Shown here piece by piece: positions 46,938-57,989 of a stretch of 64,000 bases of DNA. Below the pieces are notes generated by a model, which ran no database searches, was not told the origin of the DNA, and saw nothing but the letters and a program-made list of their open reading frames with translations. A program made the position numbers and the translations under genes. Positions within the stretch are counted from its first letter, which is position 1, and every line of letters starts with the position of its first letter. The DNA comes from Morinoia aosen (lineage: Eukaryota > Arthropoda > Malacostraca > Amphipoda > Talitridae), in the NCBI GenBank assembly GCA_030386875.1, contig CM059558.1, positions 12,285,501-12,349,500 on the forward strand. Reading direction: 5' to 3'.

Positions 46938-47797
46938 ATTTAGGACTGCATGTCCAGACAGTAATTACGAAATCACACCGGTTACAAGTAGGTAGCAGCC
47001 GGCGAAGTAATGAGTACTCACCATGACTTGAAAATAAAAATGTGCTCCTTTGAGGCGGCCTCATTCAAAGTTGGACTTTAGTTGTGCTACTGACCTCTAT
47101 ATAGGCCAGTATATCCTATACACATTTATTAAGAGAGTAAAAGAGAGTAAACAAATTGAAAGTTTCTCATGAGTGTTATGTACCAATAACTGATTGCCAT
47201 CATATAATCATTTTCTTGAGAGATATTTTTGATCCAAAACTGACGTACTTCAGAGTGTTTATTTTTTACAGCTTCGGTCATTCGGTGATATAAATATTTC
47301 AAAACCTCCTTAGAGTCTTCAAAAATTTGTACTCTGCTTCTATAATAATTGTTAGATTATTATTGTTAGTTTCATCATTATAGTTAATTTCATCATTGTT
47401 ACTATTAGCATTATTAATAATTGTTAGTTTCATCCCAGTTGAGAACATTAGTAAAATTGAAGCATATCCGTGAGCCTGCCGCCGACAAATAAATTAATCC
47501 GCAGCGATTGAATTCCGCGGTCCGCTTGTAGTGTTTTTGGTGCAGCCAAGACACCCAAAAACTTGTTAAGCTTTCGGACGCAGAGCGAGGCGAATTCCTT
47601 CAGAAACCGCCTCGTAAAAACCGAAAACCAATCGAGCGAAGGTCTCAAAAACGTTGCTGTTGTTGCTAAAACCGTAAAAACCAACAGATGCTACAATTCT
47701 GATTTAAAAGGACGTCAACAGACGCAGTATTTTTGGGGCACTAGAGTACGACTAGGTAAATTAATCATTTTCGTATAGCAGAGGCTAGAAATCTTAT
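46938..47797. other. Non-coding stretch; GC-richer block at 47450-47700
   Basis: No gene recognised. A 78-codon minus-strand frame (47448-47684) covers the GC-richer block but has no known domain. The end (47726-47778) resembles the piggyBac-like element that follows. Confidence 0.4.
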
Positions 47798-47801
47798 TTA
47801 A

Positions 47802-48081
47802 CACGTTGACTACGGAGTGGGACAAACGTATACCACGAGGGAAATTGGTCATATAGGCATCAATAACACTTCAATAAATAGTTCGTTAACTCTTTTAACA
47901 ATTTTCTTATGTCTTTTTGAAGGAATTTTATCGTACGAGAAAAATATTATTTAGCACTTATATTTTTTACACTTCTTACAAAGGATGGAAACTTGTTCGA
48001 GCAGGGAAGTCGATTTTCCCAGCCTATTTTTTACAACCGAACCAAATGAAATTCACGACCCGTCCAATCGTAGTCAGCGTG
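47802..48081. mobile_element. piggyBac-like MITE, 280 bp
   Basis: It lies between two TTAA tetranucleotides (47798-47801 and 48082-48085), the target duplication of piggyBac transposons. Its ends are CACGTTGACTACG and, as complement of the right end, CACGCTGACTACG, 12 of 13 identical. No transposase frame. Related fragments (GGTAAATT-ATCATTTTCGTAT) sit directly on both sides at 47726-47778 and 48086-48146. Confidence 0.75.
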
Positions 48082-48164
48082 TTAACTCGTTGACTTTCTA
48101 TTGGGGCACAGGACTACCACTTGGTAAATTGATCATTTTCGTATCGGTGTGAATGAACAGCATT

Positions 48165-48847
48165 TCAATTATGCAACATCTTTTTTTTCAATTATGTCAA
48201 CATCTTTTTTTCAATTATGTCAATATCTTTTTTTCCAATTATGTCAACATCTTTTTTCAATTATGTCAAAATTTTTTTTTTCAATTATGTCAACATCTTT
48301 TTTTCAATTATATCAACATCTTTTTTTTCAATTATGTCAACATCATGTTTTCAATTATGTCAATATCTTTTTTTTCAATTATGTCAACATCTATTTTTCA
48401 ATTATGTCAATATCTTTTTTTCCAATTATGTCAACATCTTTTTTTCAATTATGTCAATATCTTTTTTTTTAATTATGTCAACATCTTTTTTTCAATTATA
48501 TTAACATCTTTTTTTTCAATTATGTCAACATCTTGTTTTCAATTATGTCAATATCTTTTTTTCAATTATGTCAACATCTTTTTTTCAATTATGTCAATAT
48601 CTTTTTTTTCAATTATGTCATCTTTTTTTCAATTATGTCAATATCTTTTTTTTCTAATTATGTCAACATCTTTTTTCAATTATGTCAATATCTTTTTTTT
48701 TTCAATTATGTCAACATCTTTTTTTCAATTATGTCAATATCTTTTTTTTTCAATTATGTCAACATCTTTTTTTCAATTATGTCAATATCTTTTTTTTTCA
48801 ATTATGTCAACATCTTTTTTTCAATTATGTCAACATCTTTTTTTAAA
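48165..48847. repeat. 24-25 bp TTTTTTTCAATTATGTCAAC repeat, about 28 copies
   Basis: TTTTTTTCAATTATGTCAAC followed by ATC, with the T-run length varying between copies and alternation of CAACATC and CAATATC. Several overlapping frames, up to 237 codons, are translated repeat. Confidence 0.95.
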
Positions 48848-49176
48848 AGAGGTTTCAGCAATTTGAAATTGCTGGGTCGTTTTAAACTTTTTTAACAGTA
48901 TTTTTAAATTAACCGTATTTATATTACCCAGATAATGCTTGCTATTTATGAAATTTTTAACAACTTTTGACTTTAAATTTGAGTTGGATATTGAGCTTCA
49001 GATTAACCCAGCGGCAGCGAACGTTTCAAATGTACAAGTAATATTAAGCAAACACCTGTGATGAAAATAACACCAAATACTTCTGGAAAAGAGAAGTTTA
49101 AACGCAACCCAAGAGAGTTAAATGCAACTAGCGCAGCGTTGTCGCAGTTTTGAGAGAATTCCTTTGACTGCTTCAC
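48848..49176. other. Non-coding stretch, no gene seen
   Basis: Unique sequence. Confidence 0.45.
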
Positions 49177-49420
49177 TCCAGTCTAACTTTTGCGCCGGTG
49201 CACGCATGTTTTTCGCCGCCTAAGTAATAAAATTAATTTTGCGGCGAAAAACATGCATGCATCAAGTTCATGCATGTTTTTCGCCGCCTAAGCGATTTAA
49301 TTTATTTTGCGGCGAAAAACATGCATGCATCAAGTTCATGCATGTTTTTCGCCGCCTAAGCGATTTAATTAATTTGGCGGCGAAAAACATGCATGCAGGC
49401 GGCGAAAAAGTTAGACTGGG
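49177..49420. mobile_element. Palindromic MITE family B, copy with three tandem hairpins
   Basis: The ends are TCCAGTCTAACTTTTGCGCC and, as complement of the right end, CCCAGTCTAACTTTTTCGCC. Inside are three head-to-tail hairpins at 49204-49256, 49272-49324 and 49340-49392. Each has the 16-base arm GCATGTTTTTCGCCGC and its exact complement around a 21-base AT-rich loop. No coding frame. The short relative is at 55159-55229. Confidence 0.85.
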
Positions 49421-49991
49421 ACATAACTTTGCATGAACGTGATTGAGAGGATTAATTTAGCCGTACCTGGAGGCGGAGATCGAAAGTTTTATCATGAATT
49501 CCAAGATATTTCAGAATCTAAAAGCAATTTTACAAATTCTAATTTCCTGATATTTGTCTAGTAAAACTACCATAATTTGTCATTGCCCGTTCATGAAATA
49601 AATAATAATGAGACTGATGTAGATAGTGTTTTCCATTTGTTTCCATCATCCAATTCATCTTGTTTATTGTACAAAATGTTGAAATTTCTTAATCAGGAAG
49701 GACCAATTTTTAAAAAAGCATGAAGTAAAAGGATAACACTTATGTCCCACTTTCAATCGAAAATCTTTTTGTTGGCAGAATTCCCGCAATGGAATACGCA
49801 TTCAAAGAAGTAGCATAGTGCATAATGAAAAAGAATTAATATATTGTATAATGGTCTAGAAGTAATATAATCTATAATGATGAAGAAGTAATATATTGTA
49901 AAATGATCTGGAAGTGTCATGTTGTTTTGATCTCATTTAGCATCTAGGTACATATACCAAAAAATGTCACCTTCAAAATCCAAAAATTCAT
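49421..49991. other. Non-coding stretch, no gene seen
   Basis: Unique AT-rich sequence. Confidence 0.45.
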
Positions 49992-50275
49992 GCATTCTTA
50001 TCGCAATGTTTTATTAACAGAGTTCATGAATATGATGGGTGATGTTTAAAATCAAACAAACAAGACGAGGACGATTGTCTGGCGTGAAAATATTCGTGAA
50101 ATTGCCGTAGAGTTTTCACGCAATGAAATAAGAAAATATTGCATTATTATCCCAATGTTTTACCAAAAGAACTCATCAATATGATGGGTAGTGTTTCAAA
50201 TCAAACAAACAAGACGCGGACGATTGTCTTGCGTGAAAATGTGCGTCGAGTTGCCGTGGAGTTTCAGTGGCTCGA
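49992..50275. repeat. 149-bp tandem duplication
   Basis: Copies start at 49992 and 50141 with GCATT(C/A)TTATC and share AATATGATGGGT, AATCAAACAAACAAGACG and GGACGATTGTCT. An 84-codon frame (50139-50393) crosses the second copy; the first copy is not open in the same way, so coding is not supported. Confidence 0.85.
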
Positions 50276-50775
50276 TGACTGTGAGAGAGTGAGGTGCTGC
50301 GTGTCGGTCGCGGGAATTCTTGAAGTTCTACACAGAAAATGCAGAGTGAAACTTGCCAAGTACACAGCCCACACTGCAGTGCGCTGTTTCTAGCCCACGA
50401 TGTTTAATTTTTAAATTTGAAATTCTTTCGACTGTGTACAGATCATTCTTACCAAGGAATTTATACATAAAAATTTTGTTTATAGCCGCAGTAACTTGAA
50501 ACGAGACGAATGGAAACCTCAAAATTTTCCAGCTGCTCACTCATAAAATATTTTTCTGTCCTTGTCATGAATTTATGGGGAAAGCGTGTGTGGTGTTCGC
50601 GAAATTGGTGGATATGTTGTAATTAGTTAATCTTCGTCATGAGCAGCTAACGTTCATGATAAGAAATTGTTCATTGAATGCGTAATGTCTAGGGTTGTGA
50701 TGAGTGTGTAATATGCTAGAGCGTTTGCAAATATTTTATCAAATTCGAGTGTTAATGTTAAAGATAACGTTTTTC
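50276..50775. other. Non-coding stretch, no gene seen
   Basis: Unique sequence. Confidence 0.45.
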
Positions 50776-50992
50776 GCTGCAATTCAGAAATAATTTCATT
50801 GTGATATTGTTTACTGCATTTCAAGAAAATTTTTTTATTATATTATTTACTGAAATTCAGGAATAATTTTTATTATGATATTGTTTCCTGCTATTCAAGA
50901 ATGATTTTCATTATGATATTGCTTACTGCAATTCAGGAATAATTTTCATTTTGATATTATTTACTGCAATTTAGGAAGAATTTTTCATTAAG
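50776..50992. repeat. ~41-bp repeat, about 5 copies
   Basis: TTTACTGCAATTCAGGAATA then ATTTTCATTATGATATTG, moderately diverged. Confidence 0.85.
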
Positions 50993-51149
50993 GAGTAAAT
51001 GTATGTGACACTTAGCAAGACAACGTACAATGCCTTTTAAAATGTCCACAAAATATTACTTTGCTGAGAATGTACAACGACTGAGAGCTGCGACTCATGG
51101 TCAATGTAGTAAACCTCGTGTAGCATGTCATTGCTTTTTTGACGTACCT

Positions 51150-51462
51150 GAAAGTATTAGAAAATATTGTCACTTCAACATAGCTCGGCAAGACAGAAAT
51201 GACAGAAAATATTGTCACTTCAACATAGCTCGGCAAGACAGAAATGACAGAAAATATTGTCACTTCAACATAGCTCGGCAAGACAGAAATGACAGAAAAT
51301 ATTGTCACTTCAACATAGCTCGGCAAGACAGAAATGACAGAAAATATTGTCACTTCAACATAGCTCGGCAAGACAGAAATGACAGAAAATATTGTCACTT
51401 CAACATAGCTCGGCAAGACAGAAATGACAGAAAATATAGATACTTCAACATAGCTCGGCAAG
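51150..51462. repeat. 45-bp minisatellite, 7 copies
   Basis: GAAAATATTGTCACTTCAAC then ATAGCTCGGCAAGACAGAAATGACA; internal copies are identical and exactly 45 bases apart. Because 45 is a multiple of three, both strands show a 15-residue repeat frame (plus RNDRKYCHFNIARQD). No signal of a real protein beyond this. Confidence 0.95.
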
Positions 51463-52022
51463 AAATTCACGACCCTCTGCCCTGCTACACGCCAGGCATT
51501 GCGATCTCATACGCAATGTACGACACAAGCCACGGTGCAAGTAACGTACGACATCACTGAAAATAAAATGGGTTCCAAACCCGCAATCAAAGCTCCAAGT
51601 TTGTTACTTCTCTGCGAATTTTGAGCGCGCCTCGAGACAACGTCGGGCTGATAAATCAACGCAAAGTTTCGTATCGGCTGCTTTGTTTTATTTTCATGGG
51701 TTTTTGTTGTTTATTTCCATCGAGAACAACTCTCTTAACCAAAGATTAAACGAGTCTTCCCAAATGGAGCTTTTTTTTAGTATGAACGTAAAATTTAGCG
51801 ATTTTGCAAAGTATCAATGTAAAATTTAGCAACGCAAAACAAACAAAAGTGTCACAAACTGTCTATTTTTTTTGCATACGCACATTTATTTCGATGAAAG
51901 CTGTTTTTTTTGTGGAGCGTGTCTTAGTTACAACTGAACTTCAAAAGTTGCTGCTCATTTAGTTTCAAATACGTGTTATTTAGTTTCAAATTCATGAAGA
52001 TCAAACCGGTTATCGCATAGAT
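51463..52022. other. Non-coding stretch, no gene seen
   Basis: Unique sequence. Confidence 0.45.
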
Positions 52023-52372
52023 ACATATATTTACGTCTCAATTAACGCTGAGAAATGATATTTACGTCTCAATTAATGCTAGGTAGTAGAGATTTACGTC
52101 TCAATTAAGGCAAAGACATCGGATTTACGTCTCAATTAGCGCAAGGACACGGTAATTTACGTTTAAATTAACGCAAGGTTGTAAAGATTTACGTCTTAAT
52201 TAACGCTGAGAAATGATATTTACGTCTCAATTAATGCTAGGTAGTAGAGATTTAAGTCTCAATTAAGGCAAAGACATCGGATTTACGTCTCAATTAGCGC
52301 TAGGACACGGTAATTTACGTTTAAATTAACGCAAGGTTGTAAAGATTTACGTCTCAATTAACGCCCGGACGT
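52023..52372. repeat. ~31-bp repeat with 158-bp higher-order unit
   Basis: Each monomer carries ATTTACGTCTCAATTAACGC. A block of five distinguishable monomers (AGAAATGAT, TAGGTAGTAGA, AAAGACATCGG, ACACGGTA, AGGTTGTAAAG) is repeated with a 158-base offset (52051 and 52209). Confidence 0.92.
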
Positions 52373-52504
52373 AGATCGCCAGGTTCCCATTAGCATGTTT
52401 CTGACAGAAAATTTAATTCTTATTTTAAATTCAAGCCCACTCTTGAGAAGTTAATCTGAAGAGAACACCAAATTTCGTCGCACTAAGTTTGTACCGCTCG
52501 TGTC

Positions 52505-52562
52505 CCACACAACACACACGCACACACACGCACACACACGCACAACACACACACACACACAG
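52505..52562. repeat. (CA)n microsatellite
   Basis: CACACACGCACACACACG and similar. Confidence 0.95.
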
Positions 52563-52654
52563 TGTTGGACTTTTTTTTCCCGCCGACTTTGTTTTGGTTC
52601 AACTCTGAATTTTTCTTTTAAATTCAGACGCAATTAAATCGCATGCCCCGCTGG

Positions 52655-52995
52655 GTATAATGGAAAGCTGCTAAATATAATGGTACGTGGTGAAAAAATA
52701 CAAAAAATGCTGTAGAGTGTAAAAGAAAGATGTTGAGGATGACGGGAATTTAATGACAAATCCTTTAGAATGTAATGAAAAGCTGCTCAGTATAATAGAA
52801 TTTGGTGAAAAAAATATTGTAGAGTATAATGGAAAGTTGTTGAGTACGACGAAACGTGAGGAAAAAATGCTGTAGAGTATAATGAAAAACCGTTGAATAT
52901 AGTGGGCTTGTTGAATAAATAGCTCCAGGGTATAATAGAAGTTTGTTCAGTATGATGGAACTTGATGAAAACGTTACAGGGTGTACAGGAAAGCT
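52655..52995. repeat. Very diverged ~60-bp repeat
   Basis: Successive segments share TATAATGGAAAGCTG, GGTGAAAAAA and TGTAGAGTATAATG with many changes. Confidence 0.65.
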
Positions 52996-53396
52996 AAGGA
53001 GATTTAATAAACTGCCAAGTTATTATGCGATTCATCTTCGTCGATTATTTCAACACTTATCTTGAATACTAAAATTAATCCGACATTTCCATTCCTTCTT
53101 CACCCCAAACCTGTGAAAAAATCAATCGAGTCCAATTCCCCGAGATCGAAAGGTCGTTTTCTTTTGCCTTCAAACCTTGAATTGATAACAAAGGGTTCAT
53201 CCCATTTATAAAATTGCGTATCAGGCTTTACTCATACCCCTCAGAACGAGCTCATTTGATATAAAACAACACGTCAACTTTTAATGTGGGTAATTATTCC
53301 TATGTAACAAGCTTTCATGCACGCATCGGTTAGCATAAACGCTCTCTGTACGCTGAAGGCCGAGTGTAAGGGAGAGTGCAGGCTTCGCTGAACAAA
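52996..53396. other. Non-coding stretch, no gene seen
   Basis: Unique sequence. Confidence 0.45.
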
Positions 53397-53820
53397 TAAA
53401 CGAAGAATCTTACTAAAAAAGGTGATAGTTTTATTCTAGTAACACAAGCCCGAAGAATCTTACTCAATATGGTGAAATTTTGATTCTAGAAACGCAAGCC
53501 CAAAGAATCTTACTCAATGAGGTAAAACTTTGATTCTAGAAACGCAAGCCCAAAGAATCTTACTCAATGAGGGAAAACTTTGATTCTAGAAACGCAAGCC
53601 CAAAGAATCTTACTCAATGAGGTAAAATTTGGATTCTAGTAACGCAAACCTGAAGAATCTTCCTCAATATAGTGAAAATTGATTTGAAAGTGATATGAAA
53701 CCTTATAATTTCACTCAATAAGGGAAATTTTGATTCTAGTAACCCAAAACCGAATAATCTTACTCAATAAAGCATCTTGAAACAATAAACCGAAGAATCT
53801 TACTCAATATTGGGAAATTT
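53397..53820. repeat. 50-bp repeat, about 8 copies
   Basis: CGAAGAATCTTACTCAATGA then GGTAAAACTTTGATTCTAGAAACGCAAGCC; copies start at 53401, 53451, 53501, 53551, 53601 and 53651, then become irregular. Confidence 0.93.
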
Positions 53821-53995
53821 TATTTGCAAGTGATGTGAAACATTTGAAGCGATGCGTGAAAAATACTCCAGTCCATCGAATTCGATGATTTGAAAAAAAA
53901 AGCCAATAGCGTAAAATATTTATCTGAAAGTGATGTGAAACATTTGAAGCGATGCGTAACAAATACTCTAGTGCATGATTTAAAAAGAAAGTCCC
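53821..53995. repeat. Two-copy ~110-bp duplication
   Basis: AAGTGATGTGAAACATTTGA then AGCGATGCGT occurs at about 53828 and 53937, followed by ATACTCNAGTNCAT and GATTT. Confidence 0.8.
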
Positions 53996-54296
53996 AGTAG
54001 GGGATGCAATCAGCGTACCATCTGGTGATGACTGTCAGGTCGCACACACGGGGGTCGGCGGAAGCTCATTCATTTACACAGGGGATTCGGTGGCCAAACT
54101 CAGCCATTTGCAGATTGAATGTCAATGAATGCATGCAATTATTGCTCTGGGGATTGCGTTGGGGCGCAGACCCCCGTTCCGATAATGGAATTGCGCTGCC
54201 TTGGCTTATGGCCGACTCTGCGTGCGCATCAATCACTTCCAACGGACTTCCGAGACGGTCTGTGAGGCTGTTCTGTATGATCCCCTCTGGGCACTC
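53996..54296. other. GC-rich island, no gene assigned
   Basis: About 300 bases are clearly more GC-rich than their flanks. A 98-codon frame on the plus strand and another open stretch of about 80 codons on the minus strand (starting without ATG, containing ECPEGIIQNSLTDRLG) cross it. Neither has a recognised domain. It could be a conserved exon or a fragment of a mobile element. Confidence 0.35.
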
Positions 54297-54912
54297 GTAA
54301 ATTTGGTTTGTTTTCCATGCCTGTTGCGTAAATTTGGTTTGTTTTCCATGTCTGTTGCGTAAATTTAGATTGTTTTTGATGCTTGTTGTGTAAATTTAGT
54401 TTGTTTTCCATGCCTGTTGCGTAAATTTAGTTTGTTTTTGATGCTTTTTGTGTAAATTTAGTTTGTTTTCCATGCCTGTTGGGTTAATTTAGTTTGTTTT
54501 CCATGCCTGCTTCGTAAATTTAGTTTATTTTAAATGACAGCTGCTTGAATTCAATTTGTTTTCCATGTCAGCTGCGTGAATTCAATTTGTTTTCCGTGAC
54601 AGCTGCGTGAATTCAATTTGTTTTCCATGACAGCTGGGAGAATTTAATTTGTTTTCCATGACAGCTGCGTGAATTCAATTTGTTTTCCATGACAGCTGCG
54701 TGAATTCAATTTGTTTTCCATGACAGCTGGGAGAATTCAATTTGTTTTCCATGACAGCTGCGTAAATTTAGTTTGTTATCCATGACAGCTGCGTGAATTT
54801 AATTTGTTTTCCCCGACAGCTGAGTAAATTTAGTTTGTTTTCCATGACAGCTGCGTGAATTCAATTTGTTTTCCATGACAGCTGCGTAAATTAAGTTTGT
54901 TTCCGATACCTG
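54297..54912. repeat. 31-bp repeat, about 20 copies
   Basis: AATTTAGTTTGTTTTCCATG then CCTGTTGCGTA in the first third, grading to AATTCAATTTGTTTTCCATG then ACAGCTGCGTG. The two subtypes occupy separate parts of the array. Confidence 0.93.
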
Positions 54913-55158
54913 TTGCATTCTTTTTCCCGACTGTTTTAGAAAAGAGAATCGCTTTGAATAGTATCGTAATATCATTTATAGCATAGAAATCTTGAATTGA
55001 ATAATATAGTAATTTTGATAAAGTACAGTAATAGTAAAGTAATCTAGTTTGTTTTCAATGCTTGTTGCTTTCTTTTTGTAGAGCTGGTTCCAGAAATGGG
55101 TATAGGCTTGAACTGCTAAGCAATGTTCGTTTTGAGGAAGCCTGAGAGCGAGACACTA

Positions 55159-55229
55159 CCCAGTCTAACTTTATAGCCGGAGCATGCATGTTTTTGCATG
55201 CATGCAGACTGCGAAAAAGTTAGACTGGG
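55159..55229. mobile_element. Palindromic MITE family B, short copy
   Basis: 71 bases, CCCAGTCTAACTTT...AAAGTTAGACTGGG, flanked by TA on both sides (55157-55158, 55230-55231), as for Tc1/mariner-type insertion. The centre retains a single GCATGCATG...CATGCATGC palindrome. It is a reduced relative of 49177-49420. Confidence 0.85.
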
Positions 55230-55231
55230 TA

Positions 55232-55728
55232 ACTATTTTCCTCACTGAGAGCATCAGTTTCTATCATCTCATGCTTCCATGATGAACAGTTATAGTGGGA
55301 CTACTTATAGATTGCCGTCAATGTTCTACTGAAGAAATAAATTCCCTTTAAATTGATGCGAAAGTATCAGTTTGCGTGAAATCACTGGGCTTGGATACTT
55401 TTATCACATTTAGCTCTCTTCGCCATAATACCACAGGGTCTGCCGAGTATCTCACGAAATAGAAGCTTCTCAGACGTCATTTCGGTAGATAAGGTTTTCT
55501 TTTATGGTCATCAGTTTCATTTTGATTCGTTGTTCGTTAGCACTAGCTTCTTCAACAAAGAAATTGAAGATATGAAGTATCATCTTTGATATTTTCCTCT
55601 CCTTATTTTATTTTCAAACTGAGCAATGCACTGCTCTTGCAATTCTTTCACAGTTTGGGCATTCTTTGAAATCGACGCGTCTTTTTTTGCCTGTGACTTA
55701 GCATCAATAAAATGTTTTCAGCGAGAGC
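55232..55728. other. Non-coding stretch, no gene seen
   Basis: Unique sequence. Confidence 0.45.
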
Positions 55729-55730
55729 TA

Positions 55731-55917
55731 TACTGTATGTTCCACAAAAACCCGAACCGAGAAATTATTTTCCCGTATCAGTAATAACATGATAAGAATA
55801 CCACATGCATTTAATTTCTTTCGAAATTAATCTAAAGAAAATGTATCACTGATTATGATGGTATTACTGTCACGGGAAAATAAATACTCGTTTCGGATTT
55901 TTGTGGGACATGCTGTA
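55731..55917. mobile_element. Tc1/mariner-like MITE, 187 bp
   Basis: Imperfect terminal inverted repeats of about 45 bases. The left end begins TACTGTATGTTCCACAAAAA and the complement of the right end TACAGCATGTCCCACAAAAA; both then continue through a CCGAA block to ATTTTCCCGT. TA dinucleotides flank both ends (55729-55730, 55918-55919). No transposase. Confidence 0.85.
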
Positions 55918-55919
55918 TA

Positions 55920-57119
55920 TCTTATGCTGTTGATACGGTCGTTCTTTCTCAAGCGAGATTTAGGAAGTTCTTTATTGATAGGGAGCATTTGTAGCAATCA
56001 GTAGAGTTGAATGGAGATGCAAATCCCTACAGTTGACAAAAACAGATGCATCTGTAAAGTGACTTTTGTATTTTCCTGAAATTATATCAACTATCCTGGG
56101 GCTCCTCACAGAAAAAGAGCTAAATGCGAGAAACAAAGGTGACTATCACACTTAATGTCTAGCATTTCCCTGAAGTTACATCAACTATCCTCTAGCCATT
56201 CACAGAAAAAGTGATTTATGATTAAGAGAATGGCAACTACCACACTTAATGCCCAGCATATCGCTGGAATAATCCCTACTATTCACTAGTCTCTTAGAAA
56301 AAAGTTGTGATAGAAGAGTTAAGGGAATTTAAAAAATTTTCGTCGTTGGTATAATTGTAAATTAACCTAAAAACTATTATATATTTGTAAACTGGATACC
56401 AGAGTACTACATAATGGCTTAAATTTTTGTCGTGATTTTTCGAATGAGTTGAAATTCATTCGACAGCCCGTAACCTGGCTACCTGAACTCTACATAGTTA
56501 CTTCAATTTTTGTGGTGGAAGGTTTTTAGACCTGTTGAAATTTTGCGAAAGTTGTCCCGTTAAAACAGAGAGCAAGCGAATGGAAAAAGGAGAACAGCAA
56601 TTCATGCCAAATGTAATGCTCGATCCATTCACTCTAAATAAGACGATTCAAGTCGAACATTGGTGCACGTTTCTTTCATAAAAACACAAAATTCAAGACA
56701 GTAATAAACTACTAAAACAGCATCTAGCAAAACAGACAAATTTACGGAACCGAGTAAAATCTACTCTGTTTTTGAGGAATGAGTTCACTTCATCTGGTCC
56801 GCAGAGTAAGGCTTTTTGACAACCAGGCCACTTTATCGATCCCTAGAATGCATGGAAGGTTAAATATGTAAAATATTTAACATCTAAATAAATACATACG
56901 TAAAATATATATTTTACCTGTTTTACATGGGTAAAAATATGTATATAAAATATGTAAGTGAGTAAAATAAATCTGTAAAACGAATGTACATTCGGCGCTG
57001 GTGCTGGTGGCGGTAAATGCATTTGTAAAAATGTAGATATGTAAATAAATACAGCATTGTGATGGACAGTTGAAGTGCCTGCATTTGGCCTCCATCTGCG
57101 AATGCTTCTACTCCTCATC
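55920..57119. other. Non-coding stretch, no gene seen
   Basis: Contains a diverged duplication at about 56040-56290 (AGTGACTTTTGTATTTTCCT / TCATTCACAGAAAAAGTG blocks) and AT-rich TAAAATATGTA words at 56860-56960. No coding region is supported. Confidence 0.45.
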
Positions 57120-57505
57120 ATATTACAAACGTACATTTACGATACATTTACCAGATTTACAAGGTGAACAAGTCATGTATTTGTGCAACGCTTGCGGAAC
57201 AAATTGCTCCAATTCCAAGAAGTGGTGAATTCTGCTTTCTTGTCATTCTGAAGTTTTATCTACGTTCTAATCCTCAATTGTCAATGTAAATTTACGATAG
57301 ATTTACCAGATCACAAGGTGTAAAAGTCCTCTATTCGTGCTACGCTTGTGGAAAAAAATTGCTGGAATTTTATGAAAAAAAAATTTAAAACAGCGTTTTT
57401 TTCGTTCTGAAGTCTTATATACGTTCTGGGAAAAGTGAACAGGTCCTCTATATTTGATTTGTTCTTTGATTGTGGAAGAAATTGCTGCAATTCCATTAAG
57501 CGTTG
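57120..57505. repeat. Diverged ~150-170 bp repeat, about 2.5 copies
   Basis: TTTACGATA(C/G)ATTTACCAGAT, then CAAGGTG, GTGC(A/T)ACGCTTG and GGAA-AAATTGCT-CAATT recur twice, with a partial third copy ending ATTGCTGCAATTCC. Confidence 0.75.
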
Positions 57506-57989
57506 AACGTTGCCCAGTCTTTTTATATTTATTTCTATCAACAACTGAAAGTTAGCTAAACTCGAGGGATTAGTCTAAGAAATTGAATTTTGCGCCTATT
57601 TTTGACAATTACTTTTACATGTTTTGCTTGCTTTCTGATAAAATTTAATTGATTGCTTCTCTATTGACATGTTTAATTTAATCATTCTATTATTGAAAAC
57701 CGTTCGAGCTTTTTTCCTATTCTCTTAGCTGTCATTAATCCTTGAGATTCGCACTACTAGTGCTGTGAACTGTCGCTAATTTCCTCAGTCGATAGTGAGC
57801 AAACGCCATAAATTTATTCTTATATAGTATTTATCAAAATTTTTTAAGTTAACAATTTTCAACTTTGATTTTAATAGCTTACTATATTGACTCTACTTAA
57901 TTTCAATTATTATTATTACCTTTTCCAACTCTTAACTTTCTACCAGACTGGTGCACATGACCCGTCGAAAATGACGGGATTCGATAATT
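57506..57989. other. Non-coding stretch, no gene seen
   Basis: Unique AT-rich sequence. Confidence 0.45.

Noticed and set aside
48149..48895. Overlapping plus-strand frames of 95-237 codons (QLCQHLFFNYVNIFF type)
   Set aside because: Translation of the TTTTTTTCAATTATGTCAAC array; three frames overlap and change phase whenever the T-run length changes.
50139..50393. 84-codon plus-strand frame as a small gene
   Set aside because: It lies over the second copy of a 149-base tandem duplication and has no recognised domain or splice context.
51012..51560. Opposed 152- and 176-codon frames over the 45-bp repeat
   Set aside because: Both strands are open because the unit is a multiple of three without stops; the flanking codons have no domain.
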